Assembly: GCA_026391675.1 (NCBI GenBank)
Contig: JAPLDQ010000035.1
Coordinates: 1 to 64,000 of the forward strand
Origin: Bacteroidota bacterium
GTDB lineage: Bacteria > Bacteroidota > Bacteroidia > Bacteroidales > JACABE01
DNA length: 64,000 nucleotides
Direction of reading: 5' to 3'
Shown here: positions 54,239 through 62,887 of the stretch, piece by piece
Position numbering within the stretch: the stretch's first letter is position 1
How the letters are laid out: the number at the start of each line of letters is the position of its first letter
Translations under genes and position numbers: made by a program
Notes under the pieces: model-generated
Seen by the model: only the letters and a program-made list of their open reading frames with translations
Told to the model about the DNA's origin: nothing
Databases searched by the model: none

Positions 54239-54270
54239 TAAAAGTCAATGGGATACTTCAAGTCGACACG

Positions 54271-54308
54271 AGTCATCAGATGACTAATTGTAAGTCAGCC
54301 GCTGACTT
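54271..54308. repeat. Pair of REP-like hairpins after ruvB
   Basis: AGTCAT-CAG-ATGACT (54271-54285) and AAGTCAG-CCG-CTGACTT (54292-54308) are two short stems with three-base loops. The second touches the ruvB stop codon. They lie between convergent genes and may act as a bidirectional transcript end. Confidence 0.7.
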
Positions 54309-55333
54309 TATTCAAATAAATCCTTTTGCTTATTCACTTTAATTTTACCCAGATGCTTGTATGCCATTTCGGTTACTTCCCTTCCTCTTGGTGTGCGCAT
54401 CATATAGCCTTCCATAATTAAAAAAGGTTCGTATACTTCTTCAATTGTTCCTGCATCTTCACCCACAGCGGTTGCTATTGTTGTTAAACCAACAGGTCCT
54501 CCTTTAAATTTATCAATAATGGTAGATAATATCTTATTATCCATTTCATCCAGACCATATTTATCAACATTCAGTGCATCAAGCGCATATTGAACTATCG
54601 GCAGGTCAATACTTCCACTGCCTTTAATCTGAGCAAAATCCCTGACCCTTCTTAAGAGCAAATTGGCTATACGTGGTGTTCCGCGACTACGACGGGCAAT
54701 TTCACCGGCTGCTTCTTTTACGATTCCAATTTTTAATATATCTGCTGAACGGATAATAATTTTTTCCAATACCTGAGCATCGTAATACGATAAACGCGAA
54801 TTAATACCAAATCTGGAACGCAAAGGAGCTGTTAAAAGTCCCGAACGGGTAGTTGCACCTATTAAGGTGAAAGGATTTAAAGCAATCTGGACACTTCTGG
54901 CGTTAGGGCCAGTTTCTATCATAATATCAATCTTGTAATCTTCCATTGCTGAATAAAGATATTCCTCCACAACAGGTGATAAACGATGAATTTCATCAAT
55001 AAAAAGAACATCGTTTTCTTCCAGATTGGTTAATAATCCTGCCAGCTCACCGGGTTTATCCAGTACCGGACCTGATGTTATTTTTATATTGACATTTAAT
55101 TCGTTGGCGATAATATATGAAAGTGTAGTTTTGCCAAGCCCCGGAGGACCATGCAATAATACATGATCGAGTGCTTCGCCTCTTTGTTTGGCAGCCTGAA
55201 CAAAAATCTTTAAATTCTCTACAACCTGAAATTGTCCTGCAAAACTGTCAAAATATGAAGGACGTAAAGCTTTTTCATATTCTTTTTCGACAGGATTTAG
55301 CTGTTCACCACTGGCATTTAAATTCTCGTTCAT
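54308..55333 (-). CDS. ruvB: Holliday junction branch migration helicase RuvB
   Basis: This is the AAA+ motor of RuvAB, which drives branch migration in recombination. It has 341 residues. Walker A is [10 protein letters not shown] (61-70), Walker B is FIDEIHRL (111-118), sensor 1 is in LIGATTRSG near residue 158 and the arginine finger lies near APLRSRFG. The C-terminal winged helix has [13 protein letters not shown] and [20 protein letters not shown] start. ruvA and ruvC are not in the window. Confidence 0.97.
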   Translation of the reverse strand: MNENLNASGEQLNPVEKEYEKALRPSYFDSFAGQFQVVENLKIFVQAAKQRGEALDHVLLHGPPGLGKTTLSYIIANELNVNIKITSGPVLDKPGELAGLLTNLEENDVLFIDEIHRLSPVVEEYLYSAMEDYKIDIMIETGPNARSVQIALNPFTLIGATTRSGLLTAPLRSRFGINSRLSYYDAQVLEKIIIRSADILKIGIVKEAAGEIARRSRGTPRIANLLLRRVRDFAQIKGSGSIDLPIVQYALDALNVDKYGLDEMDNKILSTIIDKFKGGPVGLTTIATAVGEDAGTIEEVYEPFLIMEGYMMRTPRGREVTEMAYKHLGKIKVNKQKDLFE

Positions 55334-55450
55334 ATTAATTGTTAAAAAAAAATCAGTTTTTGAAACATTTTTTTTAAAAAAATGTATTTTTAGGTTAAAA
55401 AATATATAATTTAGCTAAATTAAATAAATAATCTATTAAAACGGAAAGTT

Positions 55451-56296
55451 ATGAAAGAAATTATTGTAGCAATTGATTTCTCTAAAGGATCTTTATATGC
55501 TCTAGAGCTTGCAATAGACATTGCTAATAAAACCAGTGCTAATATAATGATGGTATGGGTAGATAATGAAACAGATACTGATACTGAATTCCTGGCATTA
55601 GGTAGTGAAGCAAGAAATGATGCAAAATTACATATAGAAAAGATTCAGAAGGAATATCAACCGAAATTAGTGAACAGCACACTAAGCTATAAACTCAGAA
55701 AAGGAAAAGTTTACAGCGAAATTGCTAATCAGGCTAAATATAATGATGCCGATTTAATAATTGCCGGTACTCATGGTGCTTCAGGGTTTGAAAAAATGTG
55801 GATGGGTAGCAATGCATTCAGAATTGTTACTTATGCTCCTTGTCCTGTAATTACAATAAGATATGGCTTCAACTTTAAGAAAAAATTAGAAAAAATTATA
55901 GTTCCTATCGACAGTTCAGCTGATACCCGTCAGAAAGTTCCTTTTGCCTGCAGAATGGCAAACTATTTTGGTGCTGAAATTCATATTTTAGGATTATACA
56001 CTACTACATTAAAAGCAATAAGACGTAAAGTTGATACTTATGTTGAACAAGTTGAAAAATACCTGGGAGATAATAAGGCAAAATATGTTACGAGTTTTCT
56101 GGACGCTGATAACACGACTACAACAACTATCGAGTATGCACAACAAATTAATGCTGACCTCATTGTTATTATGACAGAACAGGAAAAAACAGCCGCCAAT
56201 TTCTGGCTTGGACCTTATGCACAGCAAATGGTAAACAACAGTCCTATTCCTGTTTTAAGCATACAACCTGTCGAAATTAATAATGCTGCCAGATAA
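55451..56296 (+). CDS. Universal stress protein, tandem UspA domains
   Basis: This 281-residue protein has two UspA-like domains. The first has IIVAIDFSKGSLYALELA at the N-terminus, DLIIAGTHGASGFEKMWMGSNAFRIV near residue 103 and CPVITIRYG near 136. The glycine-rich loop is better kept than in the 28080-28919 protein. The second has IIVPIDSSADTRQKV near 153. It is probably a cytosolic nucleotide-binding stress protein. It lies five bases upstream of the SPOR gene and likely shares its transcript. Confidence 0.9.
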   Translation: MKEIIVAIDFSKGSLYALELAIDIANKTSANIMMVWVDNETDTDTEFLALGSEARNDAKLHIEKIQKEYQPKLVNSTLSYKLRKGKVYSEIANQAKYNDADLIIAGTHGASGFEKMWMGSNAFRIVTYAPCPVITIRYGFNFKKKLEKIIVPIDSSADTRQKVPFACRMANYFGAEIHILGLYTTTLKAIRRKVDTYVEQVEKYLGDNKAKYVTSFLDADNTTTTTIEYAQQINADLIVIMTEQEKTAANFWLGPYAQQMVNNSPIPVLSIQPVEINNAAR

Positions 56297-56301
56297 TTGG
56301 G

Positions 56302-56715
56302 ATGAAGAGAATTTGCTGCATATTGATTTTTATTTTGTTTCTAATAATTCCCGGACTTCATGCCCAGACTGTAGGAAATGTTGAAATAATACAGGATGAA
56401 AAAGTTGATGAATTACTAAAAAAACACGTTAAAGTTAATGAAGTAGCCAATACTATTCCCGGATTCAGAATCAATATTTTCTTTCAATCGGGAAATAATT
56501 CAAAAGCAGGTGCTATGCAATGTAAATCCAATTTTATTGCAAAATATCCTGATATTGAAGCATATGTTGTTTACGAAGAGCCTAATTTTAAAGTTAAAGT
56601 AGGCGATTTCAGAACAAGAATGGAAGCCAGAGGTTTTGTGCAACAAATTAAAATGGATTTTCCCGATGCTTTTGTCATAAAAGATCTGATTAACTTTCCG
56701 AAAATAACTGAATAA
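56302..56715 (+). CDS. SPOR domain-containing exported protein
   Basis: This 137-residue protein has a signal peptide (MKRICCILIFILFLIIPGL, cleavage near HAQ) and a C-terminal SPOR-like domain (GFRINIFFQSG near residue 54, then YEEPNFKVKVGDFRTRMEARGFVQQI near 93). SPOR domains bind glycan strands of peptidoglycan stripped of stem peptides, so a periplasmic cell-wall role is expected. A strong terminator follows. Confidence 0.9.
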   Translation: MKRICCILIFILFLIIPGLHAQTVGNVEIIQDEKVDELLKKHVKVNEVANTIPGFRINIFFQSGNNSKAGAMQCKSNFIAKYPDIEAYVVYEEPNFKVKVGDFRTRMEARGFVQQIKMDFPDAFVIKDLINFPKITE

Positions 56716-56723
56716 ATTTCCAG

Positions 56724-56751
56724 AGCCCTTATTTTAAAACAAATAAGGGCT
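56724..56751 (+). terminator. Terminator of the Usp-SPOR unit
   Basis: The arms AGCCCTTATTT (56724-56734) and AAATAAGGGCT (56741-56751) are followed by eight T residues. Confidence 0.93.
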
Positions 56752-56902
56752 TTTTTTTATAAAATAATTTGCGCTCTCCATAATGAATTTTAAAATAGAA
56801 GTTATATACATAAAGATTGTCCTTTATTTTTATACAAATCTTCATTTTTTAAAATACTCATATTCTGTAATTTAAAAAATATATTTATAAATTTAATAAA
56901 AT

Positions 56903-56938
56903 AACTAGATAAATAGTTGTATAACTATGTTTTTAGTT
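56903..56938. promoter_or_regulatory. Double-dyad operator for the BlaI-type repressor
   Basis: AACTA-N6-TAGTT occurs twice (56903-56918 and 56923-56938), four bases apart, which also creates a central TAGTT-GTAT-AACTA dyad (56914-56927). The array covers the region from -33 to just upstream of the -7 element, fitting repression and autoregulation by the protein encoded downstream. Confidence 0.65.
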
Positions 56939-56947
56939 GTACATTTG
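56915..56947 (+). promoter_or_regulatory. Promoter of the BlaI-M56 operon
   Basis: A -33 AGTTG (56915-56919) is followed, after 20 bases, by TACATTTG (56940-56947). The ATG at 56974 is 26 bases downstream. Operator dyads overlap it. Confidence 0.65.
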
Positions 56948-56973
56948 TGCCATAATTTTATTATTAAATAATT

Positions 56974-57348
56974 ATGAAAGAATTAACAAGAGCAGAAGAA
57001 CAGATCATGCAACTGATGTGGGAAATAAAACAGGGATTTGTAAAAGATATTCTTGAACGGATTGAAGAACCTAAACCAGCATACAATACTGTTTCAACCA
57101 TTGTCAGAATTTTAGAAAAAAAAGGATTTGTAGGATATATAGCTTATGGAAAGACCCATCAATATTATCCTTTAATTTCCAAGGAAGATTATCGTAAAGA
57201 ACTTATGGGTGGAGTAGTGAAGAATTATTTTAGTAATTCTTTCCGTCAACTGGCATCTTTTTTTGCAGAAGAAGAGCAATTGTCGCTTAAAGAACTTGAA
57301 GAGTTAAAACTCATTGTTGATCAAGAAATTATAAAATATAAAAAATGA
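56974..57348 (+). CDS. BlaI/MecI/CopY family repressor
   Basis: This 124-residue protein has an N-terminal winged helix (LTRAEEQIMQLMWEIKQGFVKDI, then PAYNTVSTIVRILEKKGFVG near residue 37) and a C-terminal dimerisation helix region. In BlaR/BlaI-type systems the sensor protease triggers cleavage or release of the repressor. The potential cleavage site cannot be assigned by eye. It is seven bases upstream of the M56 gene with the same promoter. Confidence 0.92.
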   Translation: MKELTRAEEQIMQLMWEIKQGFVKDILERIEEPKPAYNTVSTIVRILEKKGFVGYIAYGKTHQYYPLISKEDYRKELMGGVVKNYFSNSFRQLASFFAEEEQLSLKELEELKLIVDQEIIKYKK

Positions 57349-57355
57349 TGAAACC

Positions 57356-58663
57356 ATGGAAGCTTATATTCTTTATCTTTTAAAATCAAGTTTACTCCTA
57401 AGCATTTTGATAATTTTTTACCGATTTATCTTTACTAAGGAAACTTATTTTTCATTCAATAGAATAATTTTACTTATTTCTCTTATCAGTTCAGTATTTA
57501 TTTTCCCATTTCTTTACAGAATCACAGATTTATCAGTCAATAACATTCCTCAAGTTGCAGTTTTTGAGAAAATTGTTTTAAATCCTATTGTTATTTATGG
57601 CAATGAATCTGCATCAACAAACTGGTTATTAGTTATTTTTAATACTTACCTCGCTATTGCCGGATTTTTATTTCTAAGATTGATCTTTCAAATCTATCAA
57701 ATCTATCGTTTGTATTTAAAATCATATTCAAATCAATCAACTTCAAACTATATATATACGGATGATCATCCCCCATTTTCATTTTTTAATTTAATTTTTA
57801 TCAACCCCAAAACAAATGTAAACGACATCGATAAAATTATTGCACATGAACAGATTCATGTAAAACAATTTCACACGATAGATATTTTGCTAGTTGAAAC
57901 AGTCTGTATCCTGCATTGGTTTAACCCGTTTGTATGGTGGTATCGCTCTTTAATACGTGAAGTTCATGAGTATATTGCCGACGAGGGTGTAATTAATTCC
58001 GGATACGAAAAACAGGGTTATCAGGAGCTTTTACTTTCAGTTGCAACAAGTGAAAAATTGCTGAAACCAGAAAATAATTTTAATTCATTAATCAAAAAAC
58101 GTATTATTATGATGACTAAATCAAAATCAAAGGGTATTTCGAGGGCAAAATATTTGCTTTTAATACCCGTTTTTATTTTTATAAGTTTATTTTCCGCTTT
58201 AAAAACAGAACAGGTTTATGCTGTTGCAAAAGAAAAATTCAATCCGGGCAAGGATATAGCCTTATTTACATCAATTACCACTCCAAATGCAAAACCATCT
58301 GCTGAGCAATCACAACAAAAGCCAAAAAAGCAAAAAGCAGACACTAAGGTTTATACAGAAGTGGATCAAATTCCCGAATTTAAAGGTGGTTCCTCTGCAA
58401 TGCAGAATTTTATCAAAGAAAACATCGTTTATCCTAAGGCTGCCAGAGAAAAGGGTATAATGGGAACAGTTTACGTTACATTTATTGTAGAAATTAATGG
58501 TGCAGTATCTGAAGTTAAAATAATCAAAGGAGTTGATTCATTACTTGATAGCGAAGCTGTAAGAGTAGTTAAACTGATGACAAAAAAGTGGAAAGCCGGT
58601 ATGTTAAAAGGGAAAGCTGTAAGAGTTCAATTTAATTTACCTATTAAGTTTGCTTTGAATTAA
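57356..58663 (+). CDS. M56 family (BlaR1-like) metallopeptidase with TonB C-terminal domain
   Basis: This 435-residue membrane protein has four N-terminal TM segments around the M56 zinc motif HEQIH (164-168), with the third ligand likely Glu in VHEYIADEG near residue 207. A further TM helix lies near 262-280. The C-terminal periplasmic part has a linker and a TonB-C domain (PEFKGGSSAMQNFI near 345, IVYPKAAREKG near 362, FNLPIKF at the end). A beta-lactam-binding penicillin-binding domain is absent, so the stimulus differs from BlaR1. It is probably a sensor or regulatory protease. Confidence 0.9.
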   Translation: MEAYILYLLKSSLLLSILIIFYRFIFTKETYFSFNRIILLISLISSVFIFPFLYRITDLSVNNIPQVAVFEKIVLNPIVIYGNESASTNWLLVIFNTYLAIAGFLFLRLIFQIYQIYRLYLKSYSNQSTSNYIYTDDHPPFSFFNLIFINPKTNVNDIDKIIAHEQIHVKQFHTIDILLVETVCILHWFNPFVWWYRSLIREVHEYIADEGVINSGYEKQGYQELLLSVATSEKLLKPENNFNSLIKKRIIMMTKSKSKGISRAKYLLLIPVFIFISLFSALKTEQVYAVAKEKFNPGKDIALFTSITTPNAKPSAEQSQQKPKKQKADTKVYTEVDQIPEFKGGSSAMQNFIKENIVYPKAAREKGIMGTVYVTFIVEINGAVSEVKIIKGVDSLLDSEAVRVVKLMTKKWKAGMLKGKAVRVQFNLPIKFALN

Positions 58664-58685
58664 TATGATGGAAAACCTTAAAAAG

Positions 58686-58711
58686 ACCCTTATTTGAAAT
58701 CAAATAGGGGT
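58686..58711 (+). terminator. Terminator of the BlaI-M56 operon
   Basis: The arms 58686-58697 and 58700-58711 form a 12-pair stem with one G-T pair and a two-base loop. Further T residues run to 58716. It overlaps the 3' end of the convergent phosphoesterase gene. Confidence 0.75.
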
Positions 58712-58714
58712 TTT

Positions 58715-59557
58715 TTACTTTCTGGAATTTATATCAAAATTATAGATGAGATTATTATTATCATCATATACATTAAGCTGTATTTTATCTTTCAATATAT
58801 TCAATATGCAATAATGATATCCGCAATAATACTTTTTACTTATTGAAGATTTGTATTTCTGAGGATGCAATGTAGCGCCTCCACCACCGGTTATTACATA
58901 ATGTATAGATTTTGCCACAGAATGTTCAAACGCATGCACATGCCCGCTAAAAACAGCAGAAACATGGTATTTTTCGAATAATGGAACCAATGTCTTCTGC
59001 AATTCAGCAGCTTTGCCTTTATGTGGTCCGGTTGAATATGGAGGATGATGTGTAATAGCAATAATATATGATGCTGTTTTAGATTTCTCTTCTAAAATTT
59101 TTGAAAAATACGCATATTGTTGGGAGTTGACGTCAAAATCAAGGTTAGTATTGATAAACAGCAGCAATAAACCATCCTTTTCATAGAAATACCATTTCTT
59201 TGGTTCAGGTAGATTAAAATTATCATAATATTCTTTGGCTTCCATTTCATGATTGCCGGGTACAGGAAAGTACAAGGCTGTTTTTCTGATTTCAGCAGTT
59301 ATCTTATTAAATGTTTTCCATTGCTTTTTCAGAAATCCAACATATACTTCATCACCGGTATGAATAACAATTTGTGGATGATAAGGAATAAAATCGTTTA
59401 TTATTTTTTGATGTGTTATGTAATTAGAACGGGTGTCACCGTATATTGCGATGGTCCTTATTTTTGATGTATCCTGAGCAGAAAGATATGAAAAGCTTAA
59501 TAAAACCGAGCTTATTATCAGTAAAGTGATTTTATATTTTATTATAAATAAATTCAT
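58715..59557 (-). CDS. Exported metallophosphoesterase
   Basis: This protein is of the calcineurin-like type. Motifs in order are AIYGDTRSN, IHTGDEVYVG, VPGNHEMEA, ITHHPPYSTG and FSGHVHAFEH, giving a complete dimetal site. The preferred start is 59557 (280 residues), which begins a signal peptide (MNLFIIKYKITLLIISSV, cleavage after LSAQ). The frame stays open to an upstream ATG at 59584. It is predicted to hydrolyse a phosphoester in the periplasm or outside. Substrate unknown. Confidence 0.9.
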   Translation of the reverse strand: MNLFIIKYKITLLIISSVLLSFSYLSAQDTSKIRTIAIYGDTRSNYITHQKIINDFIPYHPQIVIHTGDEVYVGFLKKQWKTFNKITAEIRKTALYFPVPGNHEMEAKEYYDNFNLPEPKKWYFYEKDGLLLLFINTNLDFDVNSQQYAYFSKILEEKSKTASYIIAITHHPPYSTGPHKGKAAELQKTLVPLFEKYHVSAVFSGHVHAFEHSVAKSIHYVITGGGGATLHPQKYKSSISKKYYCGYHYCILNILKDKIQLNVYDDNNNLIYNFDINSRK

Positions 59558-59673
59558 CAGCAATGTTTTTGCTAAAATAAACAATAATATAAATATCCTT
59601 ACCAGATCAATATTAGTTTTTTATAGCTTTTAAAATTTAAGCTTGTTTTTAACGTTAAATAAAAAAAATCATG

Positions 59674-59681
59674 TAGGTTTG
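59674..59681 (+). promoter_or_regulatory. -7 element of the flippase gene
   Basis: TAGGTTTG, identical to the porin-like gene's element, lies 22 bases before the TTG start. No -33 TTG at the ideal distance. Confidence 0.55.
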
Positions 59682-59703
59682 CATTTATAAATCAATTGTA
59701 AAT

Positions 59704-61191
59704 TTGAATCCATTAAAGAAACTTGCCGGACAAACGGCTATATACGGTTTACCTACTATCGTTGGTCGTTTACTGAATTATTTCCTTGTGCCACTTTATA
59801 CACGGGTATTTATGCCTGGTGAGTATGGTGTAGTAACAGAATTATATGCCTATATCGCATTTTTAATGGTAATTCTAACCTATGGCATGGAAACTACATT
59901 TTTCCGTTTCTCAAAGAAAGAAAATCTGGGTGAGAATGTTTACAATACGTCAATTATTTCTTTATTATTCAGCTCATTTGGGTTTATTATCATCGCCTGG
60001 ATTTTTTCTTCCTCCATAGCCGGTGCATTGGGTTATGCCAACCATACAGAATATATAGTCTGGTTTGCCTGGGTGCTGGGACTGGATGCCCTGAGTGCTG
60101 TTCCTTTTGCACGATTAAGAGAACTCAACAAAGCACGTAGGTTTGCGGTATTAAAATCTGTGAATGTAGCTTTACAAATAGGTTTCAATTTATTTTTTAT
60201 TGTATTGTGCCCATGGTTACTAAAAAACAGCAGCAGCAGTTTTATTCAGAATATTCTTGCATTATTTTATAAGCCTTCTATCGGTGTGGGTTATATTTTT
60301 ATTTCCAATCTTATTGCCAGTGTAATAACGCTTATAATGCTGCTCCCTGAAATTACAGGTATTAAACTGCATTTTGATAAAAAGTTGTGGAAAGAAATGA
60401 TTAAATATGCTTTACCTATTATGGTTTGGGGAATGGCAGGTATAGTAAACGAAACTTTCGACAGGATTTTACTTAAGCATTTGGTTCCTGCTGCAGATCA
60501 TCCTATGGTACAACTGGGCATCTACGGTGCATGCTATAAAGTAGCGATATTGATGACTTTGTTTATTCAAACTTTTAAATTTGCTGCCGAACCTTTCTTC
60601 TTTTCTAATGCAGGTCGTGAGGATGCGCGTAAAATTTATGCAGATGTGATGAAATATTTCATCATGGTTTGTGCTTTTATCTTTTTAGGTGTAATGATGT
60701 ATATTGATATCATTATAAAGTTTGTTGGTGCTGATTACAGAGTTGGAGCTCCTGTAATACCAATTTTGTTAATGGCAAATCTTTGTCTGGGTGTTTTTTA
60801 CAACCTTTCTATCTGGTATAAAATCACGGATAAAACAATGTATGGCGCCTATATTTCAGTATTTGGTGCAATAGTAACACTGATACTTAATTTTTGGCTT
60901 GTTCCGGTAATGGGTTATATGGGTGCTGCATGGGCAACACTGATATGCTATTTCAGTATTATGCTCGTATCATACATCCTCGGGCAAAAGTATTATTATA
61001 TCAAATACGATTTAAAGAAGATAGGCATATATGTAGGTTTAGCCTTATTACTTTACTTTATAAGCCTTGCCATGAATATTGACAGCAAAATGCTGAAATT
61101 CAGTATAAACTCAATATTTGTTTTATTCTATCTCAGTATTGCTGTTTATCTTGAAAAAGATAAGATAAAAACAGCCATGAAGTTATCATAA
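59704..61191 (+). CDS. Polysaccharide flippase (MOP superfamily, Wzx-like)
   Basis: This 495-residue polytopic membrane protein has about 14 hydrophobic segments. The N-terminal LKKLAGQTAIYGLPTIVGR and LVPLYTRVFMPGEYGV (about residues 3-40) are typical of oligosaccharide flippases. It moves lipid-linked glycan units across the inner membrane. The start is TTG at 59704: the family-typical N-terminus begins there and no ATG fits. There are no glycosyltransferase genes beside it, so it may be a stand-alone copy. The deacetylase/FemAB-like pair near 17 kb may work on the same surface glycans, but that is speculative. Confidence 0.9.
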   Translation: MNPLKKLAGQTAIYGLPTIVGRLLNYFLVPLYTRVFMPGEYGVVTELYAYIAFLMVILTYGMETTFFRFSKKENLGENVYNTSIISLLFSSFGFIIIAWIFSSSIAGALGYANHTEYIVWFAWVLGLDALSAVPFARLRELNKARRFAVLKSVNVALQIGFNLFFIVLCPWLLKNSSSSFIQNILALFYKPSIGVGYIFISNLIASVITLIMLLPEITGIKLHFDKKLWKEMIKYALPIMVWGMAGIVNETFDRILLKHLVPAADHPMVQLGIYGACYKVAILMTLFIQTFKFAAEPFFFSNAGREDARKIYADVMKYFIMVCAFIFLGVMMYIDIIIKFVGADYRVGAPVIPILLMANLCLGVFYNLSIWYKITDKTMYGAYISVFGAIVTLILNFWLVPVMGYMGAAWATLICYFSIMLVSYILGQKYYYIKYDLKKIGIYVGLALLLYFISLAMNIDSKMLKFSINSIFVLFYLSIAVYLEKDKIKTAMKLS

Positions 61192-61229
61192 AAATAACTA
61201 TTTCCCGAGTAAATCAATTAATATTTGTG

Positions 61230-61290
61230 TTAAAGCCCATGTTAAGTTTGGGGCTAATGAATGTAACTGTATGAAGGACTTTAGTCCAAA
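61230..61290. repeat. REP-like element between the flippase and citF genes
   Basis: This gene-free spacer contains AAAGCCC with GGGGCTAA (61232-61257) and the dyad GGACT-TT-AGTCC (61276-61287). The GTCC/GGAC core recurs at 194-204 and 53873-53883. It is probably another member of the same dispersed hairpin class. Confidence 0.55.
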
Positions 61291-61324
61291 TAGTTTAGTC
61301 GTTAAATAGTGATAAATTAATAAT

Positions 61325-62887
61325 CTACTTTTCTATTTTCCTTACTGCGTCAATAACGGTTCCATCAACCCATTTTATAATCGCAACAATTTCATCAGTC
61401 AGTTTTGGCTTTTCCGGTTTTCCACAAATTCTTTCTGCTTCTTCCTTAAGCTCCTCAATGGTTTTGATTGGTAATTTTGAATCTTTCATTAATTCTATTA
61501 AGTCTTTTCTTCTTGGATTAATAGCAATACCTCTTTCGGTAACAATTACATCAATCAACTCACCGGGACCACAAATAGTAGTTACTTCATCAACAATGAT
61601 CGGGATTCTGTCTCTGAACAAAGGTACAGGAAGAATGGTGCATTTGGCAAACAAACAATTTTGCCAGCCACCGATTCCATGAAGCAGATAGCCATCGGAA
61701 TGTGAAACCACATTGGCATTGAAGTTTACATCCACTTCAGTAGCACCCAAAATAACAACATCAACCATAGATGCAAAATTGCCCTTGCCATGATAATTAT
61801 AACTTGTAAACGGACTTGTATTTACATGACCTTCATTTTCGCGCATGGAACGCACACCTTCCAGATCAAAGGTTTGTCCATCGAGAATATATTCCAGCAG
61901 ACCATCTTCCAGCATTTTAACCAGATACTTATTACTTCCGCCACGGGCCCAACGCGATTTCATGCCACGGGCTTTAAGAATTTCAGCAAAATAGATTCCT
62001 ATGGATAATGCAGTGCCACCGGCACCAGCCTGAAATGAGAAACCATCCTTGATAATTCCTGCTTCATCGCAGAATTGAGCTGTCCATTCAGCCAATAACA
62101 AACGGTCAGGACTTTTAGTAATTTCAGTGGTTCCGGAAACAATTTTTTCAGGAATGCCGATTTTTTCCAATTGAACGACATAATCAACATAATTTCCCTG
62201 AATCTGCCATGGAATACAGGGAAACGGAATTAAATTATCAGTTACAATAATAACTTTATCGGCATATTGGGAATCACCCAGTGCAAAGCCCAGTAATCCG
62301 CATGCGGCAGGACCTCTGTCACCGGTTGCATTTCCGAATGGGTCAGCAGTTGGCGCTGCAATTACAGCAATATCAATATGTACTTCGCCATCCTGAATAG
62401 CCTGATAACGGCCACCATGAGAACGTAGCACGCCAATACCGGCCATTTTGCCTTCGGTAGTAAATCTGCCCAAAGCACCGTTCATACTTCCCTCGATATG
62501 ATGAATAGTACCATCTTCAAGGTATTTTATTAAGGTTGAATGGCATTCGAAGGATGCAGATGGGAACCAAACAAGGTTTTTAATACCCATTTCCTTAGCA
62601 ATGTCAAAAATCTGGTCAGCTACTAAATCTCCATTTCTGAAATGATGGTGGGTTGAAATTGTCATTCCATCCTTCAATCCTGATTTTATCAACGCTTCTT
62701 TTAAGTTTGGAATCAGTTTATTGCCATCAGCAGGAAAATCAGCACTGCTGACAATAGGTGTTGCATATTTTCTTCCACTGGGACGGTGTTTTCCAATTCC
62801 CATATAAGGATAAACCTTTTGACCATTCACTTCTCCAGGAACAATGCGCCCTAAAGCATTTTTTTGTAGTTTATCATATTTTTTCAT
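61325..62887 (-). CDS. citF: Citrate lyase alpha subunit
   Basis: This is the CoA-transferase-like subunit that moves acetyl/citryl groups onto the gamma acyl carrier protein. It has 520 residues. TISTHHHFRNGD near residue 77, PTADPFGNATGDRG near 181, QAGAGGTALSIGIYF near 288, DRIPIIVDEVTTICGPGE near 422 and the C-terminal WVDGTVIDAVRKI are typical. ATG start. It overlaps the beta-subunit gene by four bases (ATGA). The citC/citX/citG maturation genes are not in the window and might lie to the right. Confidence 0.93.
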   Translation of the reverse strand: MKKYDKLQKNALGRIVPGEVNGQKVYPYMGIGKHRPSGRKYATPIVSSADFPADGNKLIPNLKEALIKSGLKDGMTISTHHHFRNGDLVADQIFDIAKEMGIKNLVWFPSASFECHSTLIKYLEDGTIHHIEGSMNGALGRFTTEGKMAGIGVLRSHGGRYQAIQDGEVHIDIAVIAAPTADPFGNATGDRGPAACGLLGFALGDSQYADKVIIVTDNLIPFPCIPWQIQGNYVDYVVQLEKIGIPEKIVSGTTEITKSPDRLLLAEWTAQFCDEAGIIKDGFSFQAGAGGTALSIGIYFAEILKARGMKSRWARGGSNKYLVKMLEDGLLEYILDGQTFDLEGVRSMRENEGHVNTSPFTSYNYHGKGNFASMVDVVILGATEVDVNFNANVVSHSDGYLLHGIGGWQNCLFAKCTILPVPLFRDRIPIIVDEVTTICGPGELIDVIVTERGIAINPRRKDLIELMKDSKLPIKTIEELKEEAERICGKPEKPKLTDEIVAIIKWVDGTVIDAVRKIEK

